A stretch of DNA of 64,000 nucleotides from Phycisphaeraceae bacterium (lineage in GTDB: Bacteria > Planctomycetota > Phycisphaerae > Phycisphaerales > UBA1924), in the NCBI GenBank assembly GCA_023898685.1, contig CP060234.1, positions 682,001 to 746,000 of the forward strand, read 5' to 3'. Positions within the stretch are counted from its first letter, which is position 1. Every line of letters begins with the position of its first letter. A program made the translations under genes and the position numbers. The notes below the pieces were generated by a model that was not told the DNA's origin, did no database searches, and saw nothing but the letters and a program-made list of their open reading frames with translations. Shown in pieces: positions 32,255-40,800 of this stretch.

Positions 32255-32902
32255 TCACCAGTCCCAGGGCGACGTCTCGATCGAGCGGACCTGCACGTGG
32301 CACGAGCGGCACTGGACGATCAGCGCGAGCCGCGGGATCTGCGGGCCGTGCTCGACCTTGGGGGCGCCGCCCGTCCCGGTCTCGTGGCAGATCAGGCACT
32401 GATTCTTGCCCCAGGCGCCGCGGTGGTCGGGCGAATTGGGGATCATGGGGGGGAAGGCGTTCTCGGCGAACTGATCGTTCACCTCGGGCGGACGCGCCGA
32501 CGCGGGGCGGGCCTCGGTCTTGCCCGGGATAAGCACGTGGCATGAGCGGCACTTGGCTTGGAGCGTGAGCGCCGGCAGGCCGCGGTGCCGCAGGATCGGG
32601 GCATTCTGCACGCCCGTCTCGTGGCAGGTCAGGCAGTCGGTACGGGTCCAGGCCTCGCGGTGCCAGTCCCGATCAGGAATCGTCGGGGGGAACGCGTGCT
32701 CGGCGAACCCGGTCTGCGGGTCGATCACCTCGGTCGTCTGCCTGACCAGCGTTGGATCGACGATCGCCACCCGGGCGTCGGCCGCGGGACCGGGGTCGGG
32801 CGCCGCGCCGGCGCGCGTCGCGTCCTGCCCCGCACCGAGCCCGAACAGCACACCGGCCGCGCCCGTCGCGAGCACCCCGGCGATGAATGGTTGGAACCTC
32901 AT
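32255..32902 (-). CDS. napB: Four-heme NapB-like cytochrome c (duplicated)
   Basis: The 215-residue protein has a signal peptide (FIAGVLATGAAGVLFGLGAG) and four CxxCH sites (residues 90, 118, 169, 198). It is built of two similar halves: HAFPPTIPDRDW...CLTCHETG...CRSCHV and NAFPPMIPNSPD...CLICHETG...CRSCHV. Ordinary NapB has two hemes, so this looks like a tandem duplication of NapB. It is the probable electron donor to NapA. ATG 32902 was chosen because GGGAGG precedes it and the signal peptide starts there. Confidence 0.85.
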   Translation of the reverse strand: MRFQPFIAGVLATGAAGVLFGLGAGQDATRAGAAPDPGPAADARVAIVDPTLVRQTTEVIDPQTGFAEHAFPPTIPDRDWHREAWTRTDCLTCHETGVQNAPILRHRGLPALTLQAKCRSCHVLIPGKTEARPASARPPEVNDQFAENAFPPMIPNSPDHRGAWGKNQCLICHETGTGGAPKVEHGPQIPRLALIVQCRSCHVQVRSIETSPWDW

Positions 32903-32937
32903 GTGAGCCTCCCTTCGTTTCACGTGGTGGGCGCGAC

Positions 32938-35241
32938 TCACGCCTTGGCCAGCTTGACAGCGCAGATCTTGAACTCGGGCTGCTTGGAACCCGGGTCGTA
33001 CGCGTCGATCGTCACATAGTTGATCAGGCTCGCCTCGTCGGCCCAGTGCCAGGGGACGAACACCATCCCGTCACGCGGGATGTCGACCACGCGGGCCGCG
33101 ATCGTCGCCTCGCCGCGGCGCGACGTGATGCGGACCGGATCGCCGCTCCGCACGCCCAGCTTCTGGGCGTCGCGCGGGTTGATCTCCATGAAGCACGCGG
33201 GGTAGGCCCGGCGCAGCTCCTCGGCCTTCATCGTCATCGTGCCCGTGTGCCACTGCTCGAGCACGCGGCCCGTGGAGAGCACCCACGGATACTCGTCGTC
33301 GGCCGGCTCGGCGGGGCCCTTCGCGGGCCGCAGCCAGACGATCGCCTTGTTGTCCGGGGCCGCGTAGAACTTGGCCTCGCCCTGCTGGAGCGTGTGGTCG
33401 GCGTAGTGGCCCGTGTCGAGCAGCGGATCCTCGCCCTTGGTGAACCGGCGGGCCGTGCCCGGGCTGTCCTCGGTGGGGCAGGGCCAGCGGAGCCCACGCT
33501 CGACCTTCAGGCGATCGCGGGTCATGCCCATGAAGTCGTAGGGCGTGCCCTCGGAGGCGTGCCGCATTTCATCCCACACCTCGTCGACGTCGGTGAACTT
33601 CGTGTACCCCTTGGGCACGACGCCCCGCGATTCGAGACGCCGGGCGAACTCGAAGAGGATGTCGATGTCGGGCCGGGCCCCGCCCGGCGCGTTCTTCATC
33701 ACCGGCTGGTACTGGTACCGCCGCTCCGACATGCCGAAGACGCCCGACTTCTCGCTCCACATCGCCGCGGGCAGCACGAGGTCGGCCAGCTCGGTCGTGC
33801 GCGTGGGGTAGGCGTCGAGCACGCACACGAACGGCTTGTTGGCCCGCGGCTTGCCCATCGCGTCGCGCGCGACGTGCAGGTTGGGGATCGACTGACCCGG
33901 GTTGGTGCACAGCACGAGCAGGGCCTGGATCTCGTCACGCCCCAATGCCTTGAACAGCTCGATCGTGTTCAGCCCGGGTGTCGGCTTGATCGTGCCGGGC
34001 TTGGCGCCCCAGAGCTTCTCCATCTGCTCGCGATGGTCGGCGTTGGCGACCACGCGCCCATAGGGCAGGATGTGGCAGAGCGAGCCCGTGTCACGCACGC
34101 CGCCGCACGCGTTGGGCTGGCCCGTCAGCGAGAACGACGTGGCGCCGGGCTTGCAGATGTTGCCCGTGATGAGGTGGAGGTTGTGCATGAGGTTGTTGGC
34201 CCAGACGCCGGTCGTGCGCTGGTTCAGCCCCATCGTCCAGAAGCTCATCGTCGGCCCCATCGCGAACAGCGCGGCCGCCTGCTCGATCGCCTCGGCGGGG
34301 ACCCCCGAGAGCCTGCTCGCCCGTTGGGGCTCGAAGTCGTCGAGGAACTTGACATAGTCCTCGAACGACACCGAAGCGGGCTGGCCGTCCTGGACCGTCT
34401 TGAACTGCACGTTCTTCTCGATGAAGTCGCGGTCATACTTCCCGTCGCGGATGAGGCAATGGGCCATCGAGTGGAGCACGGGCAGGTCGAAGCCGGGGAT
34501 CGGGTTGAGGTGGACGTGGGCCGCCGAGACGACCGGGCTGCGGCGCGGATCGAGCACGATGATGTTGATGTTGCGCTTCATCTGCTTGGCCGCGAGGATC
34601 TGGTCGAAGATGACCGGGTGACACTCGGCGGTGTTCGACCCGACGAGGAAGAACGTCCTGGCCTCCCAGATGTCGTCGTAGCAGCCCATCGGCTCGTCCT
34701 TGCCGAAGGTGGAGACGTAGCCGCCCACCGCCGACGCCATGCACAGCCTCGGGTTGCCCTCGACGTTGTTGGTGCCGATGCCGCCCTTGAAGAGGCGGTT
34801 GGCCATGTAGCTCTCTTCGCTCAACGCCTGCCCCGAGCCGTAGTAGGCGACCGAGTCGGGCCCGTGCGCACGGATCGCCTCGGCGAACTTGTCGGCCATC
34901 AGGTCGAGCGCCGAATCCCACGAGATCGGCTCGAACCCGTCGCCCTTGCGGACCATCGGCGTCGTGAGCCGGTCGGGCGAGTGGACGATCTTGGGCAGGA
35001 ACAACGCCTTGGCGCACACGAGCCCCTTGGTCGTCGGGTGCTCCATGTCGCCTCGCAGCGCGACCAGACGATCACCCCGGTGCGCGACCTGCACGCCGCA
35101 GCCCGTGCCGCAGAACCGGCAGACCGTCTTGGTCCACGTGACCTCGTCCTCCTGCTCTCTCCCCGCGGCCTTGGCGCAGGCAACCCCGGCGACGGTGGCC
35201 ACCGCGGACGCCTTGATGAACTCTCGCCTTGACGCTTCCAT
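32938..35241 (-). CDS. napA: Periplasmic nitrate reductase, catalytic subunit
   Basis: NapA reduces nitrate to nitrite at a bis-MGD molybdenum centre. The 767-residue protein has a Tat signal (EASRREFIKASAVATVAG), a [4Fe-4S] site (CRFCGTGCGVQV, Cys 41/44/48 with Cys 76 in GLVCAKA), and the predicted Mo-ligand cysteine 167 in NPRLCMASAVGGYVSTFG, followed by EPMGCYDD. The rest follows Nap, not assimilatory Nas (e.g. MGLNQRTTGVWANN, TGQPNACGG). ATG 35241 follows AGGAG. It is between napB-like and napD. Confidence 0.95.
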   Translation of the reverse strand: MEASRREFIKASAVATVAGVACAKAAGREQEDEVTWTKTVCRFCGTGCGVQVAHRGDRLVALRGDMEHPTTKGLVCAKALFLPKIVHSPDRLTTPMVRKGDGFEPISWDSALDLMADKFAEAIRAHGPDSVAYYGSGQALSEESYMANRLFKGGIGTNNVEGNPRLCMASAVGGYVSTFGKDEPMGCYDDIWEARTFFLVGSNTAECHPVIFDQILAAKQMKRNINIIVLDPRRSPVVSAAHVHLNPIPGFDLPVLHSMAHCLIRDGKYDRDFIEKNVQFKTVQDGQPASVSFEDYVKFLDDFEPQRASRLSGVPAEAIEQAAALFAMGPTMSFWTMGLNQRTTGVWANNLMHNLHLITGNICKPGATSFSLTGQPNACGGVRDTGSLCHILPYGRVVANADHREQMEKLWGAKPGTIKPTPGLNTIELFKALGRDEIQALLVLCTNPGQSIPNLHVARDAMGKPRANKPFVCVLDAYPTRTTELADLVLPAAMWSEKSGVFGMSERRYQYQPVMKNAPGGARPDIDILFEFARRLESRGVVPKGYTKFTDVDEVWDEMRHASEGTPYDFMGMTRDRLKVERGLRWPCPTEDSPGTARRFTKGEDPLLDTGHYADHTLQQGEAKFYAAPDNKAIVWLRPAKGPAEPADDEYPWVLSTGRVLEQWHTGTMTMKAEELRRAYPACFMEINPRDAQKLGVRSGDPVRITSRRGEATIAARVVDIPRDGMVFVPWHWADEASLINYVTIDAYDPGSKQPEFKICAVKLAKA

Positions 35242-35272
35242 GACGTGCTCCTCTGCCGTTGTGCGGCCGCCC

Positions 35273-35533
35273 CTAGGCGGGCGACGATTCCTGATCTGAT
35301 TCATCCTCGGTGTTGGCGTACACAGGCCACGCGCCGAGCACCCCAACTACGGCCGGGATCTGCCGCGTGATCACCCCGTGGGCGTCGTCGAGGCTCGCCG
35401 CCTCGATTAACAGCCCGATCTTCCCGGGTTCGTCGAGCGCAAAGGTCGAAACCCCTTCGAGCCCGCCGAGATCGGCCACGGCCTGATCGAATCCATCGGC
35501 CTCAATCCTCGCGAATGCTCCGACGATCGCCAT
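35273..35533 (-). CDS. napD: NapD-like chaperone for NapA
   Basis: This 86-residue protein has the NapD ferredoxin-like fold pattern (AFARIEADGFDQAVADLGG...IGLLIEAASLDDAHGVIT). NapD binds the Tat signal of NapA and prevents premature export. Size and position directly upstream of napA support the assignment. The C-terminus is acidic. It is part of the tight minus-strand operon (28 bases from moaE). Confidence 0.82.
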   Translation of the reverse strand: MAIVGAFARIEADGFDQAVADLGGLEGVSTFALDEPGKIGLLIEAASLDDAHGVITRQIPAVVGVLGAWPVYANTEDESDQESSPA

Positions 35534-35560
35534 GTGATCCTCCTGCGGGTCGACGCGCCG

Positions 35561-35956
35561 TCACCCGCGGACGGGCTCCTTCCAGATAGGCACGTCCTTC
35601 TTCATGCGATCGATGAACGCGTCCATCGCGGCCAACGCCTCCTTGCGATGGCCGGACGCGATGGACAATCTGAACGAGCACGCCCCGACCGGGACCAGCC
35701 CCCGGGAGTGCTCGACCATGAGGCAATCGACGCCGAACTCGGCGCGGACCGACTCGCCCAACTCGGCGAGCTGGTTCTGCGCCATCGGCTCGTAGGCGGT
35801 ATAGCGGAGGGCGACGATCGGCCCGCCGCCCTCGTCGCCTCGGACTACGCCCTCGAAGACGACCCACGCCCCACAGGCGCCTTTGTCGGGCCGCGCGGGC
35901 GGCTCGCCGAGCGGGCCGTCGGTGATCGAGACCGAGATGGCGTCCATTGTGGCCAT
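35561..35956 (-). CDS. moaE: Molybdopterin synthase catalytic subunit
   Basis: MoaE (131 aa) accepts sulfur from MoaD thiocarboxylate to make molybdopterin. Family segments include CGAWVVFEGVVRGDEGG, VVALRYTAYEPMAQNQLAEL and HSRGLVPVGACSFRLSIASGHRKEAL. Its end, MKKDVPIWKEPV, has the conserved Lys of the active site. It lies next to moaD. Confidence 0.93.
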   Translation of the reverse strand: MATMDAISVSITDGPLGEPPARPDKGACGAWVVFEGVVRGDEGGGPIVALRYTAYEPMAQNQLAELGESVRAEFGVDCLMVEHSRGLVPVGACSFRLSIASGHRKEALAAMDAFIDRMKKDVPIWKEPVRG

Positions 35957-35963
35957 CGCCCCC

Positions 35964-36209
35964 TCAGCCCCCGCCGACGAGGCCGATCAGCGCGACTTCG
36001 TCGGTCTCGCCGATCTCGGTCTCATCGTCCGCGTACCGGCCGTTGACGGCGAAGCGGGCCCAGCCCAGCGCCGGCGCCAGCGCCGGGCTCCGCTCACGCA
36101 TCGCCTCGCGGAGCGAGCCGCACGTCGCGGGCCCATCGAGATCGACCGCGAGGGCGTCGGCCCCCGCGGCCCGCGCTTCGGCGCCGAAGATCCTGATCTC
36201 GATGCGCAA
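35964..36209 (-). CDS. moaD: Molybdopterin synthase sulfur carrier subunit
   Basis: This 81-residue ubiquitin-like protein has a C-terminal Gly-Gly-Gly (LIGLVGGG) as required for thiocarboxylation, and a typical start (RIEIRIFGAEARAAGAD). Partner MoaE is seven bases downstream. The ARFAVNGRYADDETEI segment matches MoaD/ThiS folds. Confidence 0.9.
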   Translation of the reverse strand: MRIEIRIFGAEARAAGADALAVDLDGPATCGSLREAMRERSPALAPALGWARFAVNGRYADDETEIGETDEVALIGLVGGG

Positions 36210-36233
36210 CGTGCTTCCCCTCGCGATCCCGTG

Positions 36234-37583
36234 TCAGAACTTGAACGTGGTCTCGAGCCAGAACTTCACGGTATCGGCACCGTAGCCGCCCGGGAACGTG
36301 AGCGCGATCCCGCCGTCGTAATAGGCGAACTTGGCCAGCACGTTCCAGTTGCGGCTGATGTCCTTGCTGAGCACGGCGTCGATCTCCCAGCCGATGTTGC
36401 TGTCGACGCCGGTCGGGGTGTCATCGAACCAGAACTCGTGGAAGTAGACCCCGCCCTTGACGTTCCAGGGCAGGTCGGCCTTGGCGTAGACGTAGAAGTC
36501 CTGGAGGCCCGCGACCGGCGTGGTCAGGAACTTGTCCGCCCAGCCCTGGAAGGCGTGGTTGGTGCCGAGCGGGAAGATGAACGAGTCCGCCCCGTTGTCG
36601 CTGCCCAGGAACTGGTAGCCGACACCGAGCGCGCCCAGGCCCTTCTTGGCCGCGTTGAGATCGAGGGCGAAGAAGTCCGCGTCATAGTTCGGGATGGCGC
36701 TGTTGCGGCCCTCGGTCTGGTGGGCGTAGTAGCCGTTGTAATTGAACGAGAAGGCATCCTCCTCGCCGAACGGGGCCGACCCGTAGAGACGCACGCCGTA
36801 GGTGTCGCTGTCGAGGGCGGCCGCCTGCTGCACGTCGACGAGGTAGACGAACGGGGTGATCGTGATCCAGTCCGCCGCCTTGAAGGCCAGATGGAAGATG
36901 TGCACGTCGGCGTCGAGGTCGACGCCGTTGCTGAAGATCCCCTGCACCTTCCACACGTGGGCATAGCTGAACGTCACCGGGTCGTAGCCGACCTGGGCGA
37001 GGACAGCGTCGTAGGTCTGCTCGAACTGCCGCCATCCCACGTTGCCGACGAACCGCGCGTCATCGAGAATGATCCGCTGGCGCCCGGCCTTGATCGTGAA
37101 CGAGGCGTCGGAATCGAACAGGTTGTCGCGGTGATACTGGAGGTACGCCTGGTTGACCTCGGTGTCCTGCGGGTCGGCCACCACCGTCCGGGTCGGATCG
37201 CCGTCGAGCGTTGCCGGCACCCAATACAGCGAACTGTCGAACGAGGCGACGTTCTCCATCTCGATCATGCCGTTCAGGCCGTGCCACGCCTTGGTCTCGT
37301 ACCCCAGCCGGATCCGGTTGGTGAAGGCGTACGAGGGCTTGACGCCTTCCTGATCGGCGTACTCGAAACGCAGGCGGTCGTTCAGGTGGAGCTTGCCGCC
37401 GGCGATCGAGTCCCAGATCGTCTCGGCGGGCGTGCCGGGATCGCTGAGCCAGCCCGCGTTCTTGGGCAACTCACCGAAGGCGAGCTTCTCGGCCGGCGCG
37501 TCGGCCTCGGGTTGAGCGAGAGCCGGCGCTGCCGTGGCGGCGATGGCGAGCACCGAGATCAGGCGTTGCGTGTCCATGCACAT
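36234..37583 (-). CDS. Outer-membrane beta-barrel porin (alginate-export-like)
   Basis: The 449-residue product has a signal peptide (ISVLAIAATAAPALAQ) and alternating-polarity beta strands throughout: LNDRLRFEYADQEGVKPSYA, RIRLGYETKAWHGLNGMIEM and others. The C-terminus ends in an aromatic residue (VKFWLETTFKF), as do outer-membrane barrels recognised by BamA. It resembles the alginate_export/porin-type 18-strand family. Placed between moaD and the unknown/octaheme genes, it may import nitrate or export nitrite. The ligand is inferred only from context. Confidence 0.75.
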   Translation of the reverse strand: MCMDTQRLISVLAIAATAAPALAQPEADAPAEKLAFGELPKNAGWLSDPGTPAETIWDSIAGGKLHLNDRLRFEYADQEGVKPSYAFTNRIRLGYETKAWHGLNGMIEMENVASFDSSLYWVPATLDGDPTRTVVADPQDTEVNQAYLQYHRDNLFDSDASFTIKAGRQRIILDDARFVGNVGWRQFEQTYDAVLAQVGYDPVTFSYAHVWKVQGIFSNGVDLDADVHIFHLAFKAADWITITPFVYLVDVQQAAALDSDTYGVRLYGSAPFGEEDAFSFNYNGYYAHQTEGRNSAIPNYDADFFALDLNAAKKGLGALGVGYQFLGSDNGADSFIFPLGTNHAFQGWADKFLTTPVAGLQDFYVYAKADLPWNVKGGVYFHEFWFDDTPTGVDSNIGWEIDAVLSKDISRNWNVLAKFAYYDGGIALTFPGGYGADTVKFWLETTFKF

Positions 37584-37593
37584 GTCCTTTCCA

Positions 37594-38073
37594 TCAGTGG
37601 TGCGTGTGCGGTTGAGCGCCCGCCCCCGCGATCTCGTCGGCGAGGGCGCACAGCGCGTGGTAATACACGTCGATGTCCATGCCGAGAAGCGTCACCGCGA
37701 ACAGCTCGGCCTCGTCGGCGGTCACGATCTCCCCGTAGTTCACCGAGGGGAGGTGATACGCAATGAGCAGCGGCCAGGCTTCCGGCCGCCGCTCGAAGTG
37801 CGGATGGATGAACAGGCAGAAGCCGTCCGAGGGCCTCTCGCCCAGAGGCATGGCCCAGGCGAACTCGCCCGGCTCGAGCGGCCCGGCGTCGAATCGCACC
37901 CCCACCGGGTAGCGGACCGCCGCCCGATCGTCGAGCAACCGCATGATCGACTCGGCGTCGATCACCGGGCCGTGCCGATCGCGGGCGCCGAGCGCGCGGG
38001 CCACGATGTGGTCCCGCAGCGCCAACTGGCCGTCCTTCTCGGTGGGGGTGTGCACGCTCCGGCTCCCGTTCAT
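37594..38073 (-). CDS. Hypothetical protein in nitrogen island, His-rich tail (159 aa)
   Basis: This protein was not recognised. It is a 159-residue soluble protein with no signal peptide. Notable are the central DGFCLFIHPHFERRPEAW and YHLPSVNYGEIVTADEAELF segments and a C-terminal metal-binding-like GAQPHTHH. It lies between the octaheme cytochrome and the porin in a tight operon (15 and 10 bases), which suggests a role in maturation or regulation of one of these. It is not a TorD-type chaperone by size or sequence. Confidence 0.65.
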   Translation of the reverse strand: MNGSRSVHTPTEKDGQLALRDHIVARALGARDRHGPVIDAESIMRLLDDRAAVRYPVGVRFDAGPLEPGEFAWAMPLGERPSDGFCLFIHPHFERRPEAWPLLIAYHLPSVNYGEIVTADEAELFAVTLLGMDIDVYYHALCALADEIAGAGAQPHTHH

Positions 38074-38088
38074 CCGCTCATCGCCCGG

Positions 38089-39543
38089 TCAGTCGTTGTA
38101 CCGCGACTTGAATTCCTCTTGGCGTGCCTTGCGCTTCGCGGCCTCGGCGGGGTCGGTCTTGCCAAGGAACCATCTGTGGTCGCTGCTGTTGAGCACCTCG
38201 TCGAGCTTGGCCTCGAGCGCATCGGCCGCCGCGATCCGCCCGGCATCCCCCGACTTCCGCGCGTTCTCCATGAGATCCTGGAGCGCGGGCACGAAATGGG
38301 TGTAGAAGGTCTTCGCGACGTCGTAGGTGCCGTGCCAGTGGGTGTAGTCGGGCGCCATCATCGAGGCGCCGTGGCGGGCCCGGCGGCCCTCGTGGTGCCA
38401 CAACTCCCAGTACGCCCAGTCCGCGTCGGTCGAGAACGGCGTCGGGTGGGCCTTGCACTTCTGGGCGAGGGCGTTCAACTCACCCGAGGGCTTGGCGAAC
38501 TTCTCGTCGTAGAGATCAACGAGCGCGTCGTACTGCGTGTAGAAGTTGTCGACCCACTGCACCTGGTGGCAGTTCTGGCAGACGTCCTTCATGTTCTCGC
38601 GCCGAACCTGCCACGAGACGTTCTCCCCGGGCAGACCCATCTTCGCGTCCGCCTTCTCGGGACGCACCGAGACCGGCGGGCGGTTGTTCCAGCTGATCCG
38701 CATGCCGACATCGTGCGTCACCGACTGGTTCTTCGTCTGGCTCATGTGGCAGGTGGCGCACGTCGGGGCGGCCCAGTAGTCCTCGCCCACGACCCACTTG
38801 CTCGAATCCAGGTTCATCTCGTCGATGTGGCTGAAGAACGCGATGCCGTGCTTCGACTCCTCGTAGATCTCCTTCTGCGGGTGGTCGGGCCCGAGGTGGC
38901 ACTTCCCGCACGTGTCCGGGTGCCTCGCCTGCGCCGCGCTGAACTCGTGGCGCGTGTGGCACGCGTTGCACGAGCCCTCCGTGCCATCAGGGTTGATCCG
39001 GCCGATGCCGCTGTTGGGCCAGGTCGCCGGGTCGAGCTTGCCGTTGGGGAGCACCTTGACCTCGGTGCCGTGGCACTGCCAGCACCCGTTCACGGCCGAG
39101 GCCGCCACGCCCTCGGGGTGGCCCGGGGTCACCATCCCGTGATTGCCCTCGACGACCTCGGCGAGCACGTTGTCGAGCGAGCCCAGGATCCGGCCCGCCT
39201 TGGAGTGGTGCGAGCCCTGGAACTCCTCGACCTCCTTGGAGTGGCACCGCGAGCAGTCCTTGGGCGTCACCAGGATCGCGATCGTGTAGCCCTGGTGCTC
39301 GAACGCGTCGATATCGCCGGGCTGCGCGCTATGGCACTCGAAGCAGCCGACGTTCGCGCGGAAGTGCTTGCTCGCCCCCCACTGCTGGTAGACGCCCACG
39401 TCGAGCTTCTGGTGGCACTGGAGGCATTCCTTCGTCTCGCGGCTGATCTCGCGCAGCCCGAATGCCTGGCCCAATGCAACCCCCGTCATCGCCCCCAGGC
39501 CGATCGTCGCGAGGAGCAGTGAACCCATCCCAAAACGTTGCAT
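38089..39543 (-). CDS. Octaheme cytochrome c of the hydroxylamine oxidoreductase family
   Basis: The 484-residue protein has a signal peptide (MGSLLLATIGLGAMTGVALG) and eight CxxCH sites at about residues 40, 67, 97, 154, 192, 212, 262 and 322, as in HAO-family octaheme proteins. A characteristic C-terminal helical domain follows (MMAPDYTHWHGTYDVAKTFY). Members oxidise hydroxylamine or, in reductive versions (epsilon-type), reduce nitrite or hydroxylamine to ammonium. The reductive role is inferred from neighbours: quinol-linked NrfD/NrfC-type module, Nap genes, and no ammonia monooxygenase. Whether the P460 crosslink tyrosine is present cannot be judged by eye. The P460-equivalent heme is CWQCH (154). 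Confidence 0.85.
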   Translation of the reverse strand: MQRFGMGSLLLATIGLGAMTGVALGQAFGLREISRETKECLQCHQKLDVGVYQQWGASKHFRANVGCFECHSAQPGDIDAFEHQGYTIAILVTPKDCSRCHSKEVEEFQGSHHSKAGRILGSLDNVLAEVVEGNHGMVTPGHPEGVAASAVNGCWQCHGTEVKVLPNGKLDPATWPNSGIGRINPDGTEGSCNACHTRHEFSAAQARHPDTCGKCHLGPDHPQKEIYEESKHGIAFFSHIDEMNLDSSKWVVGEDYWAAPTCATCHMSQTKNQSVTHDVGMRISWNNRPPVSVRPEKADAKMGLPGENVSWQVRRENMKDVCQNCHQVQWVDNFYTQYDALVDLYDEKFAKPSGELNALAQKCKAHPTPFSTDADWAYWELWHHEGRRARHGASMMAPDYTHWHGTYDVAKTFYTHFVPALQDLMENARKSGDAGRIAAADALEAKLDEVLNSSDHRWFLGKTDPAEAAKRKARQEEFKSRYND

Positions 39544-39555
39544 CGCGTTCTCCTT

Positions 39556-40800
39556 TCAGACCGTCCGCCGAGCGGCGTGGGTGTTCTCGCTTGGGTGCAG
39601 CGTGTCCACCGTGAGCTCGCCGTTGAGCACCGGCACGGTGATCCGCACCATGATGGTGTAAAGCAGCAATCCGAACGCCCAGATGCCGGTGCACACCAGG
39701 ATCTCGTTCATCGTGGGCGTGTACTCGACGATCTCGCCGAGCGGCGTGGGGATGAACGCCGGCACGATCAGCCCCATGCCCTTCTCGATCCAGATCCCCA
39801 CGATCATCAGCACGCACGCGACGTTGAGGATCCACAGCCCGCGCTTGCCGTGCGGGATATACAGCAGCACCAGCGCCGTCGTGTTGAGCCCGATCGCCGT
39901 CCAGATCCAGGGCACGAGCGCGTGATAGTCTCCGAGCCCGAAGAACAGGTAGTGCGTCGAGAGCGAGTGGCCCGCGCCCGTGTAGAACTCCGTGAACATC
40001 TCGCTGACGAGCAGGAAGACGTTGATCGTCATCGCGACGGTCACGATCTGCCGGAGCAACCGGAACACGCCGATCGGCACGCTGTGCGACGTGAACCGAT
40101 CGATCACCTGGAGCGTCAGGATGATGAACGCGGGCCCCGCCGCGAACGCCGAGGCGATGAACCGCGGGGCGATGATCGCGTGGTTCCAGAACGGGCGCCC
40201 GCCCAGGCCCGAATAGAGGAACGCCGTCACCGTGTGGATGCTGATCGCCCACACGATCGCGATCAGCACGAAGGGGATGATGAACAGCTTCTTGTTGGGC
40301 TCACGCTTGCGGTAGGCGCTGAAGATCAGATAGCCCGTGATGTGAACGTTGAGCAGCAGGTAGCCGTTGAGCACGATCACGTCCCACGTCAGCATCGACA
40401 GCGGGAAGTTGAACCGCTCGAAGAGATGGATGAACCGGTCGGGCCGGCCCAGGTCGACCGTGACGAACAGCAGGCACATGATGATCACCGCGACGGCGAG
40501 CAGTTCGCCGAAGATCACCACGTCGTGCAGCTCCTTGTTGCGGTAGACGTAGGCCGGGATCACCAGCATCACCGCCGCGGCCGCCATGCCGACGAGGTAG
40601 GTGAAGTTCGCGATGTAGAGCCCCCACGAGACCTGGTCGGTCATCCCGGTCTCGCCCAGGCCAAACACGAACTGCTTGCAATAGGCGTTGAGCCCCAGCA
40701 GGCTCACGCATGTGAGCACGAACATCCAGGTGTAGTACTTCCAGTCGCCGACGAAGCTCAACCGGAAGGAGCGAACAAGGAAGCGGACATACTCGCTCAT
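39556..40800 (-). CDS. nrfD: NrfD-type quinol-oxidising membrane subunit
   Basis: This 414-residue polytopic protein of the NrfD/PsrC family has about ten transmembrane helices, starting FRLSFVGDWKYYTWMFVLTC and including TYLVGMAAAAVMLVIPAYVY and PALIVL-like stretches. These proteins bind quinol and pass electrons to a partner Fe-S subunit, as in Nrf, polysulfide reductase and alternative complex III. It overlaps the Fe-S gene by four bases (ATGA) and is followed by the octaheme cytochrome gene. Confidence 0.88.
   Translation of the reverse strand: MSEYVRFLVRSFRLSFVGDWKYYTWMFVLTCVSLLGLNAYCKQFVFGLGETGMTDQVSWGLYIANFTYLVGMAAAAVMLVIPAYVYRNKELHDVVIFGELLAVAVIIMCLLFVTVDLGRPDRFIHLFERFNFPLSMLTWDVIVLNGYLLLNVHITGYLIFSAYRKREPNKKLFIIPFVLIAIVWAISIHTVTAFLYSGLGGRPFWNHAIIAPRFIASAFAAGPAFIILTLQVIDRFTSHSVPIGVFRLLRQIVTVAMTINVFLLVSEMFTEFYTGAGHSLSTHYLFFGLGDYHALVPWIWTAIGLNTTALVLLYIPHGKRGLWILNVACVLMIVGIWIEKGMGLIVPAFIPTPLGEIVEYTPTMNEILVCTGIWAFGLLLYTIMVRITVPVLNGELTVDTLHPSENTHAARRTV

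Noticed and set aside
32887..35232. 781-codon plus-strand frame opposite napA
   Set aside because: Shadow of napA; no recognisable motif.
38089..39543. NrfA-type pentaheme nitrite reductase
   Set aside because: There are eight CxxCH sites and no CxxCK lysine-ligated heme, so it fits HAO-family octaheme proteins and not NrfA or octaheme tetrathionate reductase.
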